Below, piece after piece: positions 11,070-23,600 of a stretch of DNA of 64,000 nt. This DNA comes from Colletotrichum lupini (taxonomy: Eukaryota; Ascomycota; Sordariomycetes; Glomerellales; Glomerellaceae): NCBI RefSeq assembly GCF_023278565.1, contig NC_064675.1, positions 6,014,001-6,078,000 of the forward strand, written 5' to 3'. The translations under genes and the position numbers were made by a program. A model generated the notes under the pieces. That model was given only the letters and a program-made list of their open reading frames with translations, was not told where the DNA came from and did not search any database. The stretch's first letter is position 1. Each line of letters starts with the position of its first letter.

Positions 11070-13413
11070 TCATTCATCCTCCTCCTCCTCTTCATCATCG
11101 TCCAGGTCCATGTTGAGGTGCACGCTTTCATCGTCGCTGTCGTCATCCGCTTCCTCGGCCGGCTTGGCGGCCACTGGTTCCGGCGCCGCAGCAGCCACAA
11201 TCGTCTTTTCGACCTCCTTTCTCTCCACGCTCTGTCTCTTGGGCGGGCTCGGGGCGCCCGCGCCCTCGTCTTGGAGCTTGCGCTTCTGCGCCGAGGTGAC
11301 GGCGAAAGGGTTGACGACCTCGGTCTTGATGGACGTGACGATGTCGCTGTCCTCGTCACCCGCAACGACAATGGTGCCGGCGGTAACGGTGGCATCCTTC
11401 ATCTCTGCATCCTGCGCGTCGCCCGCGACCTGGATCTCGGCGAGAATCTCCTCGTCCTCGGCGTCCTTGGCTTCCTCCTCGGCTTCAAGCTCCTCGAGCG
11501 TGGCGGTGATGCCCTCGAGCGCGTCTGCGGGTGGTTGCGCGGGGGAGGTGCGGATGTTGGAGCGGAGGATCTCGACGCCTTGGTCGCGGGGGTACTGCTG
11601 CGCGAGGTAGGGCAGGATGCTGGGGAACATGGCGCCGCCCTGGTTGGTGTAGGGGTTCAGGACGCTGGCGAGCATGGCGGCCTTGTTGCGCGACAGGATG
11701 GCCGTCTGGTCGAGGAGGCCGCGGAGGCCCGGCTTGAGGTGTTGCTGGGGTAGTTGGGACAAGAGGCTGGCGAGGAGGGCGTCGGCGGCGGCGATGTGGT
11801 CCTTTGCGATGAGGGTTTGTTTTGAGGACGAGGTGGTCGCGTCTGCGGCGTTGGCTTGCGTGGGGAGGAAGAGATCTGCGTTGGCGGCGATGGTGTTCTT
11901 CTTGGTGTCTGCTGCGGTCTTGTTGTTGGTTGCCGGCTTGACTTTTTGGATGTGGCCTGATTCTTGCTGGATATCTCTGCAGCAGGCGAGGGAGACGATG
12001 CCGAGGGTCTCGACGGTGAGCTTTTGCAGGCCCGGGCCGGCAATGGGGAGAGTCTCGTTGAGGAGCTTGTATGTCGCAGCGCGAACGGCGGGGATGTCGA
12101 TGCCGGAGCGGAAGACGAGGATCATGTTGTCGTGTATCTCTGGGATGGTTGAAAGCGCGTTGTGTTCTAGCCTTTGCACCAGGACCAAGAGTAGTTCCAG
12201 AGCGGCGACGTGTATGTCGGGCATCGCGGCCCACAGCTCCTCCTTTTCTTCCCTTCCGACGGCAGCCTGTGTCTCGAGCGCCTGGTCCCAAGCTTGAGAC
12301 TTGGAGTTACGGCTAATCAATGATACACGCGAGACCATATCCATGAGAGCTGCAATCGGAATCGTGACGGGAGTCTTGGTCGAGTAGCGGAGGGCGTCTG
12401 CCATGTATTGGAGCAAGCCGACGAGTCTGTCACGGCCAGCAGAAATTCCGGTCCAGTTGGGGAGCTGATCCCCCGTCTCCAAACCCTGCGGCGGAATATC
12501 AAAGTCCACCTTGGAGCAGGTGTACGCCGCCGAGGCTTCCCATGATTCCTGCACGGCGCGGAAGACCTGATCAGCGGTAAAGTGGAAGTCCTTGCGCAGC
12601 TCGTCTATCAGCTTGGCCCAATCGTCGCTGGGTCCCGTCTTGCCTGCCGTGGTGAGTGGTAGAGAGATGGCCAGATGTCTGCTTGCCCGGCGGAGAGACT
12701 GGGGGATCGTGGCTCCATCGGAAGAGGTGGGCGCCAAGTAGGGCTTGATGGCCGTTCTGGTCTGGCCGTTGAAGGGGCGGCAGGTCGTCGGATACAGGGG
12801 AATCATGGCGGAGAAGGCGTCCAGAACAGTCTCAACGACAGCGAGCGGCGTCTTGAGGCGCTGGCCTGGGCCTGGGAGCTTGATCATCTGAAGACATGCG
12901 TTGAAGAAGGTCGGAATCGTAGGCGTGGCGATTTCTCTGGTGAGAGTTTGGTAGCTGTTGATGAGACTGTAAATGCGCACGAGGGTGACAATGGCAATCT
13001 CCTTGACCGGGAATGGGTCGCTCTTCTACAATGCAGTGTTAGTATTCATATTGGAAGACAGATATCGGGACCTTGCTTACCTGAAGCATTCCCAAAAGCC
13101 CTCGAACCCAATTGCCAGACTCCTTAAGACATTCCCAGCCACCAACATCAACGACAGCCTTGACGAGAGTTGCGCCGGTGAAGCGGCCCATGGCACTCTT
13201 GCCATTGAGCAAAGTCGTGATGATGGTCCTCAGCTTATGAACCAAACTTGAGACCTCGGACGAGGCTTTAGGGTCATGGGGCGCAGACAAGACATCTTTG
13301 CAACGAAGGACGTGATTGATGAAGGCCGGGATTGAGTGAGGAAGTTGAGCCGGTGGTGTGGTTGTCAACTTGCGGCATAGGACCTTGAGGTCTGGGGGAA
13401 GAGAAAGAGACAT
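11070..13413 (-). CDS. RIX1: Pre-rRNA-processing protein Rix1/PELP1 homologue
   Basis: Rix1 is the scaffold of the nuclear Rix1-Ipi1-Ipi3 complex, needed for ITS2 processing and pre-60S remodelling with the Rea1 ATPase. There are two exons: 13413-13081 and 13025-11070. The 55-bp intron (13080-13026) has a GTAAGC donor and a perfect TACTAAC branch site near the acceptor. The product is 762 residues. The N-terminal RIX1 domain is evident (LKVLCRKLTTTPPAQLPHSI, INHVLRCKDVLSAP, RFTGATLVKAVVDVGGWECL, SGNWVRGLLGML) and continues in helical repeats. The C-terminus has a bipartite basic signal (QKRKLQD...PPKRQS) followed by a long Glu/Asp tract, as in PELP1. I chose ATG 13413, where family similarity begins; the frame stays open to an upstream ATG at 13614, so a 67-residue extension cannot be excluded. 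Confidence 0.9.
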
Positions 13414-14123
13414 TTCTTCGCGCGGTTCTGGTTGGATGATATAAGATAACAACCCAATTGGAAGCCCGCCTTTGTGATTGAGGTGCCGTAGTGAGAGGGA
13501 ACTGGCAATATCTCGGATCACAGCCCAAGAATTCACCTGCCGTTGATGCTGAATGAAACTTTTTTTCTGTAAGTGAAGGTACGTATCGAATGTATCCTCC
13601 TCAATGATGAGCAACGTTGAGTTTGATTGGTCATAGTCGATCCACCATCACACCCCTACAAGGCGGTCGAGTCCAATCTTCAGATGCCATCCTGGAAGAA
13701 GTAGCCGGGCCAGGACACCGCCCGGTGGCCGACTGGCCCGTGCTCCCCGAAATGTCAATCAAGGGACCTGATTGTGCTGGTGTTGGTGGGATTTGGTGCT
13801 CTGTCCTGCTCTTCTGTTCACAAGCTTGTGCTGCAGCAACGACTTTTCTGCCGGTCAACGTACCTACCTTGCGCAGTACCTTGATTTCCTGGGCTTTGGT
13901 GGCAGTCGCACTGCCAAACAAGCGGGCGTGTCCATCGCATCGCTCCAATCACTTACGCAACGTGCCTTCTCCTAATTAAGCCATTCCTGGGTACCGAACA
14001 TCGCCAACCCACCCTACCCCCTAGGATATCTTCAACAAAACAATGCAGCGGGCTCAAATGCGCTGCTAGTAGGATTGCTTTGCACTTCTGTCCCATCACT
14101 GGCACAGGCTTCAGTATCGCGAA
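13414..14123. other. Divergent promoter region shared by RIX1 and YPP1
   Basis: About 0.7 kb separates the two initiation codons. No independent gene is seen. Part of the right-hand side will be YPP1 5' untranslated sequence. The minus-strand frame immediately above RIX1 is open but resembles leader rather than domain sequence. Confidence 0.55.
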
Positions 14124-17100
14124 ATGGCTGTGAGTGCTTCCTTGTCCCTTCTCTAGGTCTCCAGGGGCTGCTGTCTAAACATCCCCTGGCTTTGGCCCCA
14201 AATGACGTCGAGGCCTTGGAGCTGACTGAGTGTTTCTTCTTCCCTCTTCGTAGCCCGATCCGAACAAGGCCGCCCACTACATCAAGGCCCTTGACGATGC
14301 CCGGTGCGAGGGCAATTGGAGCGCCGTCCCCGAGTTCGTACGCAAAATCAGGAAACATGCGCCTGACCGAGCCTGTCCGTTGCCTCGAAACAAGCACGCA
14401 AACGCCGCGATACCCTCCTTACTGACACCGAGTCCCCTCTAGGTCTGACTTTGGCCGCCGAGACGGAATGCGCCATCGCAAAAGCCACCGACCCTTCTGG
14501 TGCCGGACGACCTTCCACCTCTGTGTCCGCCAAGGATCTCGATGCCGATAACGTTCAATCAAAGCTTCAGGCCGCCATAGAAGGGGAAACAAGTCACCCA
14601 GAAGACAAGTTTCAGGCTCAAGTCTGCGCCGGACTGTTGCATTGGGTGGTTGGAGAGGTCGATCAGGCAGCGGTCAAGCTACCTCAGAACATTGAGGAGG
14701 AACTGGGCACCGCCGACAAGTCGGAATGGACCAATATCAGCGCTTTGAAGGCCGCCGTCATCAAGGCGAACTGCCTTGCCCGTACCCAAAAGACAGCCGA
14801 AGCTCTCTCCGTTTTCGATTCCGTACTGCCATCCGTATCCATGGCTCCGAGTTCACGAACCGCCCACAAGCAATTCAAAGTCTGGTCTGAACTGTTTCTG
14901 ACTGAGTACTGTGTGCTTCAAAGCGACGCGCTCCGTTCGAACGAGAGGTCACTTGCAGACCCTAACTCGGTCGCCTGCTTCCGATCTTGGGCTAGGTACT
15001 GGGAGTCGATGACAGGGCCGGTCACGGGGGGGTATGGTTACAGGGGCTCGGTGCCGAGACGACAGGTGTGGCTCGAGTACTATTTGGCGTTGTCAACGAT
15101 CATTGAGCTTGACATCCCATTCCCAACAGGATTCCTCGGCAAAATCACAAACGAGGCTTCATCCACGCGAAACCAGCTGAGGATCGAGCTGAAGAAGACC
15201 GAGGCTGCTTACGAGGCGCTCCTCATTAGCGAAACCAGCTTTCCCCGTGCCGACGAGACGAGAGAAGAAGTCGAATCCTTTATCAAGGCTGTTGTCAGGA
15301 ATTGGTCCGTTCTTTGTGGTCGCGGTTGGGCCGAAAAGGACCTAGGTCAGGGTGGTCGCGAGAGCCTCAGCAGAGGTGTTCTCGACACTCTGTATGCCGC
15401 AGCGACCAAGACGTACCACTCAACCGCAATCCTACGATGTCTCTTCACTGTTCACCTGGCTGTTGCGGAGTTCGACCTGGCCTTCAAGGCCTTTGACTCA
15501 TACCTCGATCTTGTCAGACACGGCAAGGCCAGGGTGGACAAAACAGACCACTTGGAGTCCAACCTCGACGACGACGGCACTGTTCTTGAAACCATGTCAC
15601 AATGCATCTTGGCGCTTTGCCGCTACGGTGGAAGAGAAGCCATCGATAAAGCCCGTGTTATTGGCAATGAGCTAGAGGACTGGTTATCCAGGCTACCGCA
15701 GCTGAGAAATGGCATTGAAAGTGAGAACACTGTTCCGGAAGAGGATGAAGCGACTACCCTTCATCCCAAGATTCGGCCTCACCTGATTGCATTATCTTGG
15801 CAGGCAATCGGCCTTTCCCAAGCCCAGTGGTCAAGAACAACGTACGACGCAGCATCTCGAACTGAGATTCAGACAAAGGCGATCAGATGCTTAAGGAAAT
15901 CCTTGTCTCCGGAACTCGGTCGTACTCGGGATGTTCGCAGTCTTTTTGCTCTTGGCCTGTTACTTGCCGAGCGTCGAGATTTGACCCCGGCGATTGACAT
16001 TGTCAAGACGGCACTCATCTCCAACAAGTCTGCTGACGAAGAGCAAGATCTATACCACGGCGCGTACTGGCAGGAGCGTTCTCTGATTCCGCTATGGCAT
16101 CTTTTGGCACTCTTATTGAGCGCAAGACAGGATTACAACATGGCAGCCAAGGCTTGCGATGGAGCTTTCGAGCAGTTTGGCGACCCCTCAGTCCTATTCG
16201 GAAGACAGGATATCCACTTCAAGAGCGAACACCTTAACGAGGCCGAAGCTCAGGACGAAAAGATTGCGAATGAACGGAAGGGAGTAGTGGACGACATGGA
16301 TGATACCGAAAAGGAGAGTGTCCTCGAGGCCAAGATGACACAAATCGCCATCATTGAGTTGCTTGAAGGACCAGACATTGCCGTTAACGCCTGCCCTGAG
16401 CTACTGTCTCTCTTCACAAGGCTGTTCGGAAGCCTCGAGGCCAAGCCAACTTTGCAACCACCCAAGGCTGTTGACACAATGCAGGTGCCAAAGAGCTCGG
16501 CTGGCACGCTGAGAAGTATAAAGGGAAGCTTCTTCGGCTCTACACGAACGCGGCAACCCAGTATAGCCGAAACGGAGAAAACAGTCACGCCTTCCCGCCC
16601 CCAGACCTCACAAACACAAGCCAGCGTTGCAGCCCCGACAATACAAGTCACCCAAGAGAACGGATCACCAACAGAGACGCGAACGCGGCGTCTTTCCAGT
16701 CTGACGCGCCGATCGAGAAGTGAGTCGGGCAAAAGACACAGCCTGCGCAAGCGAGATAGCAGCAGCGGTCGCAAGAGGACAGCAAGTGTCAGTAGCGCAG
16801 GCACCAATCCACACGGACCGACGGTGGTTGACGGAGAGGTCTTCTTCACCCCAGCCGACGAACTGCAGCAGTCCGAGTTCTTCCCTCTCACAGGCAACCG
16901 TCAGGCTTCAATGGCATCTTCTGTTTCACGAGGACGTTCACTCCATCACTTGGAGTCTTACACCTCCCAGAAATCACGATCAACAAATTTCTCCGAAATC
17001 TCTGCCAGTGGCACTTACACCATATCAAACCCGTTGCCGCTGATCCACTTCCCCCAGGACATGGAGCGGAGGCAAAGAGCTGTGCTGCTGGTCAAGGTGT

Positions 17101-17989
17101 GGTTAATGATTGCGGGATTCTATCGTCGAGCCAACATGTTTGAGGACAGCAAGGGAGCCATCTCAGAAGCGCAGAAGCTTGTAGGGATACTCGAGGCTGA
17201 AGTAGCCAAGGATCCTACGGGCTCTCTGTCAATGAGGGGCAACAGCTGGGCCGAGAAGAAGGGCGTCGACGAGCTGCTCGGAGACGTTTGGGCGGAGGTG
17301 AGCTATAGGCTTGATCATGTGCAAATTGACTCAACTGACAACTTGTATAGCTCGGCTATCTTTCTTTGGCAAAGGGCGCACCCTACTTGGCCCGGTCAGA
17401 CTTTGAGATGGCCCTCACCCATTACCCCAATCACCCAGCAGCCATCGTCGGCCTGTCCGATATTTTGCTCGACATTTACAGCGAGAAAGTCCTGCCACCG
17501 CCGGCCATTCCCACACTCAGTGTGCCGGAGAACGTCTCCAGCCTCTCGCTGCCGCCACCGAATCTCCCAAAGATTGCTGTCCCCCAGCACGGTCTCCCGT
17601 CAGAACCACTGGGTCTGGGCTCCGGCGGGTTGGGCGTAGGCCCCGCCGGCAAGACAAGCGGTCACCAATCCGCGACGATGGCATCGTCGGTCAAGTCGGT
17701 AGAGAGGTCCGAGTCGGACGACAAGCTGCCGGCGCCGTACAAGGCGACCTCGGTGCCGACCATTGACCGCCTCGCCGCTCGAGACCGCGCGTACGGTCTC
17801 CTGTCTTCCCTGACGAAGCTCGGCAGCGCGTGGAATAACGCAGAGGCTTGGTTCGCGCTGGCCCGGGCTCACGAGGAGAGCGGGCAGGTAGACAAGGCGA
17901 AGGAGGTGCTGTGGTGGTGCGTCGAGCTGGAGGAGAGCACCGGCGTGCGCGAGTGGCAATGTCTCGGAAGCGGTGGTTACGTGCTCTGA
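14124..17989 (+). CDS. YPP1: Ypp1/TTC7-type TPR scaffold of the plasma-membrane PI4-kinase complex
   Basis: Ypp1 links the PI4-kinase Stt4 to the membrane anchor Efr3 for phosphatidylinositol-4-phosphate synthesis at the plasma membrane. The model has four exons: 14124-14129 (only ATG GCT), 14254-14374, 14443-17297 and 17351-17989, with introns of 124, 68 and 53 bp. It gives 1,206 residues, starting MAPDPNKAAHYIKALDDARC, a typical Ypp1 N-terminus. The helical TPR-like body runs to about residue 700. Residues 705-905 are Ser/Arg/Thr-rich low complexity. TPR-like repeats resume (LGYLSLAKGAPYLARSDFEM, about 995-1035) and end with a clear TPR (AWFALARAHEESGQVDKAKE) near the C-terminus. The two-codon first exon is easily missed but gives the only in-frame start. 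It is longer than yeast Ypp1, as is usual in filamentous fungi. Confidence 0.88.
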
Positions 17990-19328
17990 GTAATAATTAT
18001 ATAACTACGTTTCTATCCTGGCCTGGGTCTTTTCGTGTGGTTCTAATTGCCGTCGGCTTGGTATCTATCATTGTCGAGTCAAACCTGACGGGTAATTGTG
18101 AAGTCTCCCAAAACTATCTCCCAACACTAGAGTCGATATCTTCGTGGCACAGTTACGTATACGTACAAACGAACCGTCCTGCTCGAGCTTCTCAACCGCT
18201 GCCGCTCTTCTCCACGTCAACTAGGTGCACCAGGTTATCCTTCCAATCCTCACATGTCACACTCTGTTCCTACCTAGTAGGAAAACGAGGACCCCTCAGG
18301 CCCTCCCGTCCACCGCTTTTCCTGGACGGTAGGATAAGCCGGATTTACGCTTATTCAAGCAAACAAATAAGATAACAAAGTCAACGAGTCGGGTCGTCCT
18401 CTGACTCTGTCCATACCTTTACAGAAGCATTCCAGAGGCGTCTGTCTGTCTTGAGGTGGCTTGCAGGACCGGTATGCGGGCCGTGCCACGCGCGTGGGCC
18501 ACCTGCGAACTCTCATCTGTAGGGACTCCCGTAATGTGTGTATGTATGGATGTGCGCGTGTGACTTGCCGTAACCACTTCTCTGCAGCCCTGGAAAAACG
18601 CCCCGGATAAGCTCCAAAAACTCAAAGCGTGAAAAGGCTCAAGGTGAATTCGAGAGACGGGAACACAGTATTCCGTTCGAACAGGCATCTCACCGCCCGA
18701 GGCAGACTCAAGATGGCGTGCGGATAACGAATCTGATCAAACTCGAATGAACATTCTCACATCCAAAAGTTTCGACATAATTAGTAGACCAATGTATATC
18801 CGTAATGATCCGTCGTCTTACTCGTTTCCCTACTCTGTGCGGAAGCCGCACAGCGTATTTACTGCATTTGTCTAATTGCAGTGAGCAGTCGCATCCTGCA
18901 GGGATCGTACCTCAAAAGAAAGTTTGAAACTGCGTCTCTCATAATTCAAGTAGAGTGCCTTGCCACAAAGCTTCAGACGTGGGGGTCATTTGACAGACTT
19001 AAGGCCTAGGAAGCAATGAGTATCGATAATTAACGCAACTATGCTCCGGCAGGCGGCACACTTCGGAGTTCACTTGTCCACCGCACGGTTGTAGTTGTCT
19101 CAACGGTTCGTTCAAAGTTAATGACCTATGCCTTACATGACTCATTTCTTGAGCTATCTGGTTCCATTTCCCTGCAGGACCAAGGTGACCTCCAAACGCC
19201 AAGCCAAATCCTATGCTACCAAGTTCCTGTAATGTAACAGACTTTACGGCAGTGCCGTTATGTCGTCCCAGATCCATCGCGATGCATTGATGCTGCGATG
19301 AGAGGGCTTCTTGACAGCTGGAGAGCTA
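17990..19328. other. Intergenic, 1.3 kb, convergent 3' flanks
   Basis: YPP1 and the minus-strand DUF5672 gene both end here. There are only short open frames without motifs, and no RNA gene was recognised. Confidence 0.6.
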
Positions 19329-20633
19329 TCACCATGCCATCAGGCTAGGCGGCAAGTTCGGGTATTCCTTTCCATCAATGGTCTCTGAGCCAAATGGGTA
19401 TTGCGGATCCGTCGCGCCTTCTTCATTCTCTCCGCCATCGCTTTCCGTCTCAAGCTCCTCAACACCATCAAGGCCTCTCTTCCATTTGGCCTTACAATTA
19501 CCAGGAACGTATTTGGCTGCGTCCATAGCCAGTGTAAGCTTGATCTCGGGACAGTAATCCCAAATGTGTTTTCGTAGAGCTGGAGTACCCCAGATGGCGC
19601 TGTGCAGCCAGATACCACTACCACCGGTGTGATAGCCCATGGGCTCGTAAAAGCCCTCACGGTAGTCGTCAATGCCTGAGACAAGTTCACCCTCTGCCGC
19701 AGCCTCGAGTGTCGCGTTCGCTCCTCCGTTGTTGATCTTTGTGCCTTCGCCCGAGTGCATCTCACCGCTGAACGTCAATGATACAGTTCCGTTAGCGACC
19801 TTGCTTCCAGGTCGGTGAGCAAGGCGCTCAGCGAGCCAGACGTCCTCAGGTTCAGATCCGTCAACACGCTTCTGGTTTCGGAGGATATCAATCATGGCGC
19901 TGACACGACGGATGGAGAGGCCACCGTTGCCACCCCACCTGCCGCCAGGGTTCCAAGGGGCTCCAATCCAATCATACTCGAGGTAGTCGTTGATGTTCTG
20001 CTTACTGTTGGCGCAGAGGATGCTATCGGTCTGGAATACGAGGAGCCACTCGGCAGGCTGCAGGACGGTCTCGTACAGCCACAGGTTGGTCAAGAACCGA
20101 CTAATCATCTCCTGACCAGCCGTGCTCATGTTGGAGGGAATGTACGTCAGGTCGAGCTTGCCGGCGGCGACTTGTTCACGAATCGCAACGGACGAGTTGA
20201 TAGACTTGACGGACTCAACAGAGCCCATGAAGCGAAAGCGCCAGTCGGGAGGCACCACGGAAATGAAGTGCAGCATCAATGGCGCAAGAATCGGATTGGC
20301 GCGGTTCTCGACGAGAAGAGCGACTTTGGAATGGTTATAGGGTGAATGTGCGTATTCAAGGGAGATTTGCGGTACGGTCATCGTCTTGAGGGTGGGCAGC
20401 GATAGCCATATTGAGAAACCACTAACACGATACGGTCAGTACGAGCCAATATTATGAGGAGCCAAGCAGGAGTTTCTGGGGTCATTGGCTTACAGGAAGA
20501 GGACGAAAGCGCCAAAGACTCTCATGCGGCGGCTCGTCAAGGCCCAAGCCGAGAGAAGCAGGGCCTTGGTATGCTGCCAGACGTCTGTCATGCTCTTCTC
20601 GCCGCTGACAGCAGGCCGCGGTAGCGAGGCCAT
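19329..20633 (-). CDS. DUF5672 type II membrane protein, glycosyltransferase-like (paralogue A)
   Basis: There are two exons: 20633-20494 and 20421-19329. The 72-bp intron (20493-20422) has a GTAAGC donor and splits the membrane segment. The product is 410 residues. A short basic cytosolic head is followed by one hydrophobic anchor (VFGAFVLFLGFSIWLSLPTL, about 39-58), so the domain should lie in the Golgi or ER lumen. The luminal domain has NHSKVALLVENR, SVVPPDWRFRFMGS, WLLVFQTDSILCANS, DYLEYDWIGAPW, GGNGGLSIRRVSAM, EDVWLAERL and MGYHTGGSG, which I recognise as DUF5672. The pattern of an aspartate-centred TDSILC turn followed by a GGNGG loop resembles GT-A sugar transferases, so a glycosyltransferase role is inferred, not shown. 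Its paralogue lies divergently at 25019-26482; the shared blocks include VVPPDWRF, DSILC and GNGGLS(I/L)RRVS. Confidence 0.85.
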
Positions 20634-23600
20634 GGTTGGGACGAGAAGGCCACGAAATGGCAGAAAAGGCCTAGGTGGGCGTTGAAGATGGAGACAGAGA
20701 GCGGTTGTAGTGAAAAGCGATTTCAGGGAGATTTCAAGTCGCAGAGGCTACTCAAGCCTGGAGCGGCTTCGAGAGCGGGCGTTTACTCGCGAGTCGCAGA
20801 TCCGTCCGGTCCACAGAGATTACGCAAGTGTCGATGGCGTGGATGCGTCGGTAGCGTTGCAGGGGAATTAAGGCATGTCCGGTCCTGCGGCTGGTGACGA
20901 CGACGACAGCAGCTGACTCTTGTCGAATAGACGAGCTACTCGCGCGGTCGACTGGTCGTAGCCCGAATGGTGAATTCGGTGCGTGCGTTGAACAGAAGAT
21001 GTGAGGTTCAGAAGTGAAGGGGAGAGGAGAGAGTGAGAGGGAGGAAACAAGAAAAAGACAAGAGGATGAAGGGAAGGAGTGATGGGGAACTATGGGAAGG
21101 TACGATTTGCACATGCACCACTACCCTGAGGAAGGTACGAATAGTGATACGGTGTGTGGCAGCTCCTCCCTCGACAGCGACTAAGGACGCAACGAGGGAC
21201 GGATGGAATTATCTGATGAAAAGACAGGACGCCCCTTGCCTTTGCCTTCAATTCCCAGGGCGAAGGCTGCTTGCTGCTCTAGTGTAGACTCTAGTGTAAG
21301 GTAGCCTGCTGCTTCCATGCTCATTCACTTTCCCTCCACTCCTCCGGACCCTTTTCCCCCCCCTTTCCTTGGCAGGTGTCCACGCCAGCCTGGGGCCGGA
21401 CGGGAAAAAAAAGACCAGCGCGAGAAACTGGAGACCTTTGGGAGAGATGTGGCAGCGGATTCCAATCAACAGGCCAGGCCCTGGGTCGTGGAAGTTTCAA
21501 GCAAAGGGAAGCCAATGAGGTATTCTAGTAAGCTGCTTTGGGGCCAGCGTCTCCAAAAGCAACATTGGAGCCCCCCCCCGGGTGGCCGCGTCGATGAATC
21601 TTGCCGGCTTCCCTTGCTGCCCACGTCGCCGTCCGTAGCCCAGCCCTTGTCAAACCGCGCAATGCAGCCAGCCACTGTTGCAGTGTCTAATTTGGGTCGA
21701 GTATCCGGCATGTACCTCCAAGTACCTTTTCCCTTCTCTCACCTCCACCGGGCACGTTCGATTCGATGGTCGGGTGCGATAGCGATGGCGACTGGTAATC
21801 CTGGCAAGCAATCAGGGAGCCTGATCGTCCAGCTGTCAGTCTGTCTGTCTCCAGGCCACACCATCAGGCGCTCGCCCGGCCATGAGTACACATATACCGA
21901 TACATCCCTCTTTTCTCCATCCCAAGAGGCAATCTGGAGGGACGGACACGGAACGTCACGCCACCATCGTCCCTCCCTCCCATTCTGACCTGCATGTAAT
22001 AGCGAGGACGATACTTGGATACGAAGCGCCACAGCAAGTCGCAAGTCAGCGTCAGCTTTCCCTCACGAGAATGAAGCGGCTAAACTGTAGTCTGAACTCC
22101 ATACCCATGAGGAAATCGAGACAAACGGGCACTTTCGTCCCATGATGTTACGGATGCCCTGATTCAAGAACCGAGCTCGAGGATATTTACAGCCTCATCC
22201 CAGCCAAGAGTTCCCCATCCCCGAACAAAGCGACCCTAACCTAGGGGGTACCATGCCCAGCTATTTCGTGCAGCGCAACCAACAATCACCACCCCGAGCC
22301 GGTCTCTCGGTATCGCCGGCCGTGACACCCATAATCCGGCTGCATTAAAGACCAGGGTTGGACCCAAGGCGCCCAGTGGGACGGTAGTCGGTACGTTGTA
22401 TGTAGTGTATACCGTAGCACCCAAGCAGGCAGGCAGGCCAGCTTCGGATCAGTTGCCAGTGAATAACCAGTTATTGGCCAAGCGAACTGTCGCAAAGGGG
22501 CAGCCTCGCACCAAGTGGTGATTCCGTGATAGTCTCTTTCCGAATTCAACCGTCCAACGTCGATTTAATCTCAACTCCTCGCCACGGAGAATACTATGTA
22601 AGGGCGCACAAGGGAGACCGCGCAAGCCCCATGTCTCAAGTTTCGAAAAGCATCGATACGACGACTGACTTCCACTTAAACTTTGCTGCAACGAAAGCAT
22701 GTTGACGGTTGGAACGGCGTACAGTGCTCGTACGGATGCACCGTGATACCTACAATAGTACTGGTGGCAGTCAGCTTAACCCGCCACAGTCAACTTGTTC
22801 CTCACATGCACGACAATCGGACTGGGACCAGTGACATTCTGTGAGAGACTAGAGACGAGAGGTTGTGGATAAGCGAGCGACTGTGCTGCTTTCCGCCGCT
22901 TCGCCGCACGCATGCATGTACAATGCCCTGTCAGCCTGTAAGCAGTATCCGTATGATTGCCTATTGCCGACAAACATAGAAGCTTTCTCAAGTCTGTAGC
23001 GGCACAGCCCAATGCAGGGCTCGGTCCATGGTCCCTGCTGAGCATCCTCAGGGCTTACTTGGACTTGGGGCTAGCCTTGTCCAAGCAAGAACGAAGAGAA
23101 TGAAATAGGCTTCGTTTTCAAGGTTCAACTTTCATATTACACCTGACACAGTTGTCTTGTGCGGTCGCATTCTTGTTGTAGCACGCCAGGAACGCGAGGG
23201 GCGGGGCGGGCGCAAATGAGTCTTGGACGAGGCGACTCATTAAAAAAAAGACTTGGTGCTCTCGAGAAGAAGGAATATTGCTCTCACTCCCGAGTGCTGA
23301 CCACGGCGTTCCTTTTCCCCACATCGCGGAAATAATAAACCTGCGCAATCTGGTAATCAAATTGTACGTTGGGCTGGGTGACAGCATGGTCGTTCTTTGC
23401 AAGTAATCAAAGACTGACAGCGTGCTCGGAAATGATCTTGTCGCTGACGGGCATGCCGTTTGTACGTCATCTGGAGTTATCAGAGAGCCGTGCGCCAGAA
23501 GATGGGGGTTAGTTGTTTAGGTATGCAGTGTAGGTAGTCGAGTAATGATGGTTCTCAGCACGGCAGAAGTTTGGGCGATAGGTGGTAGGATTGGCGAACA

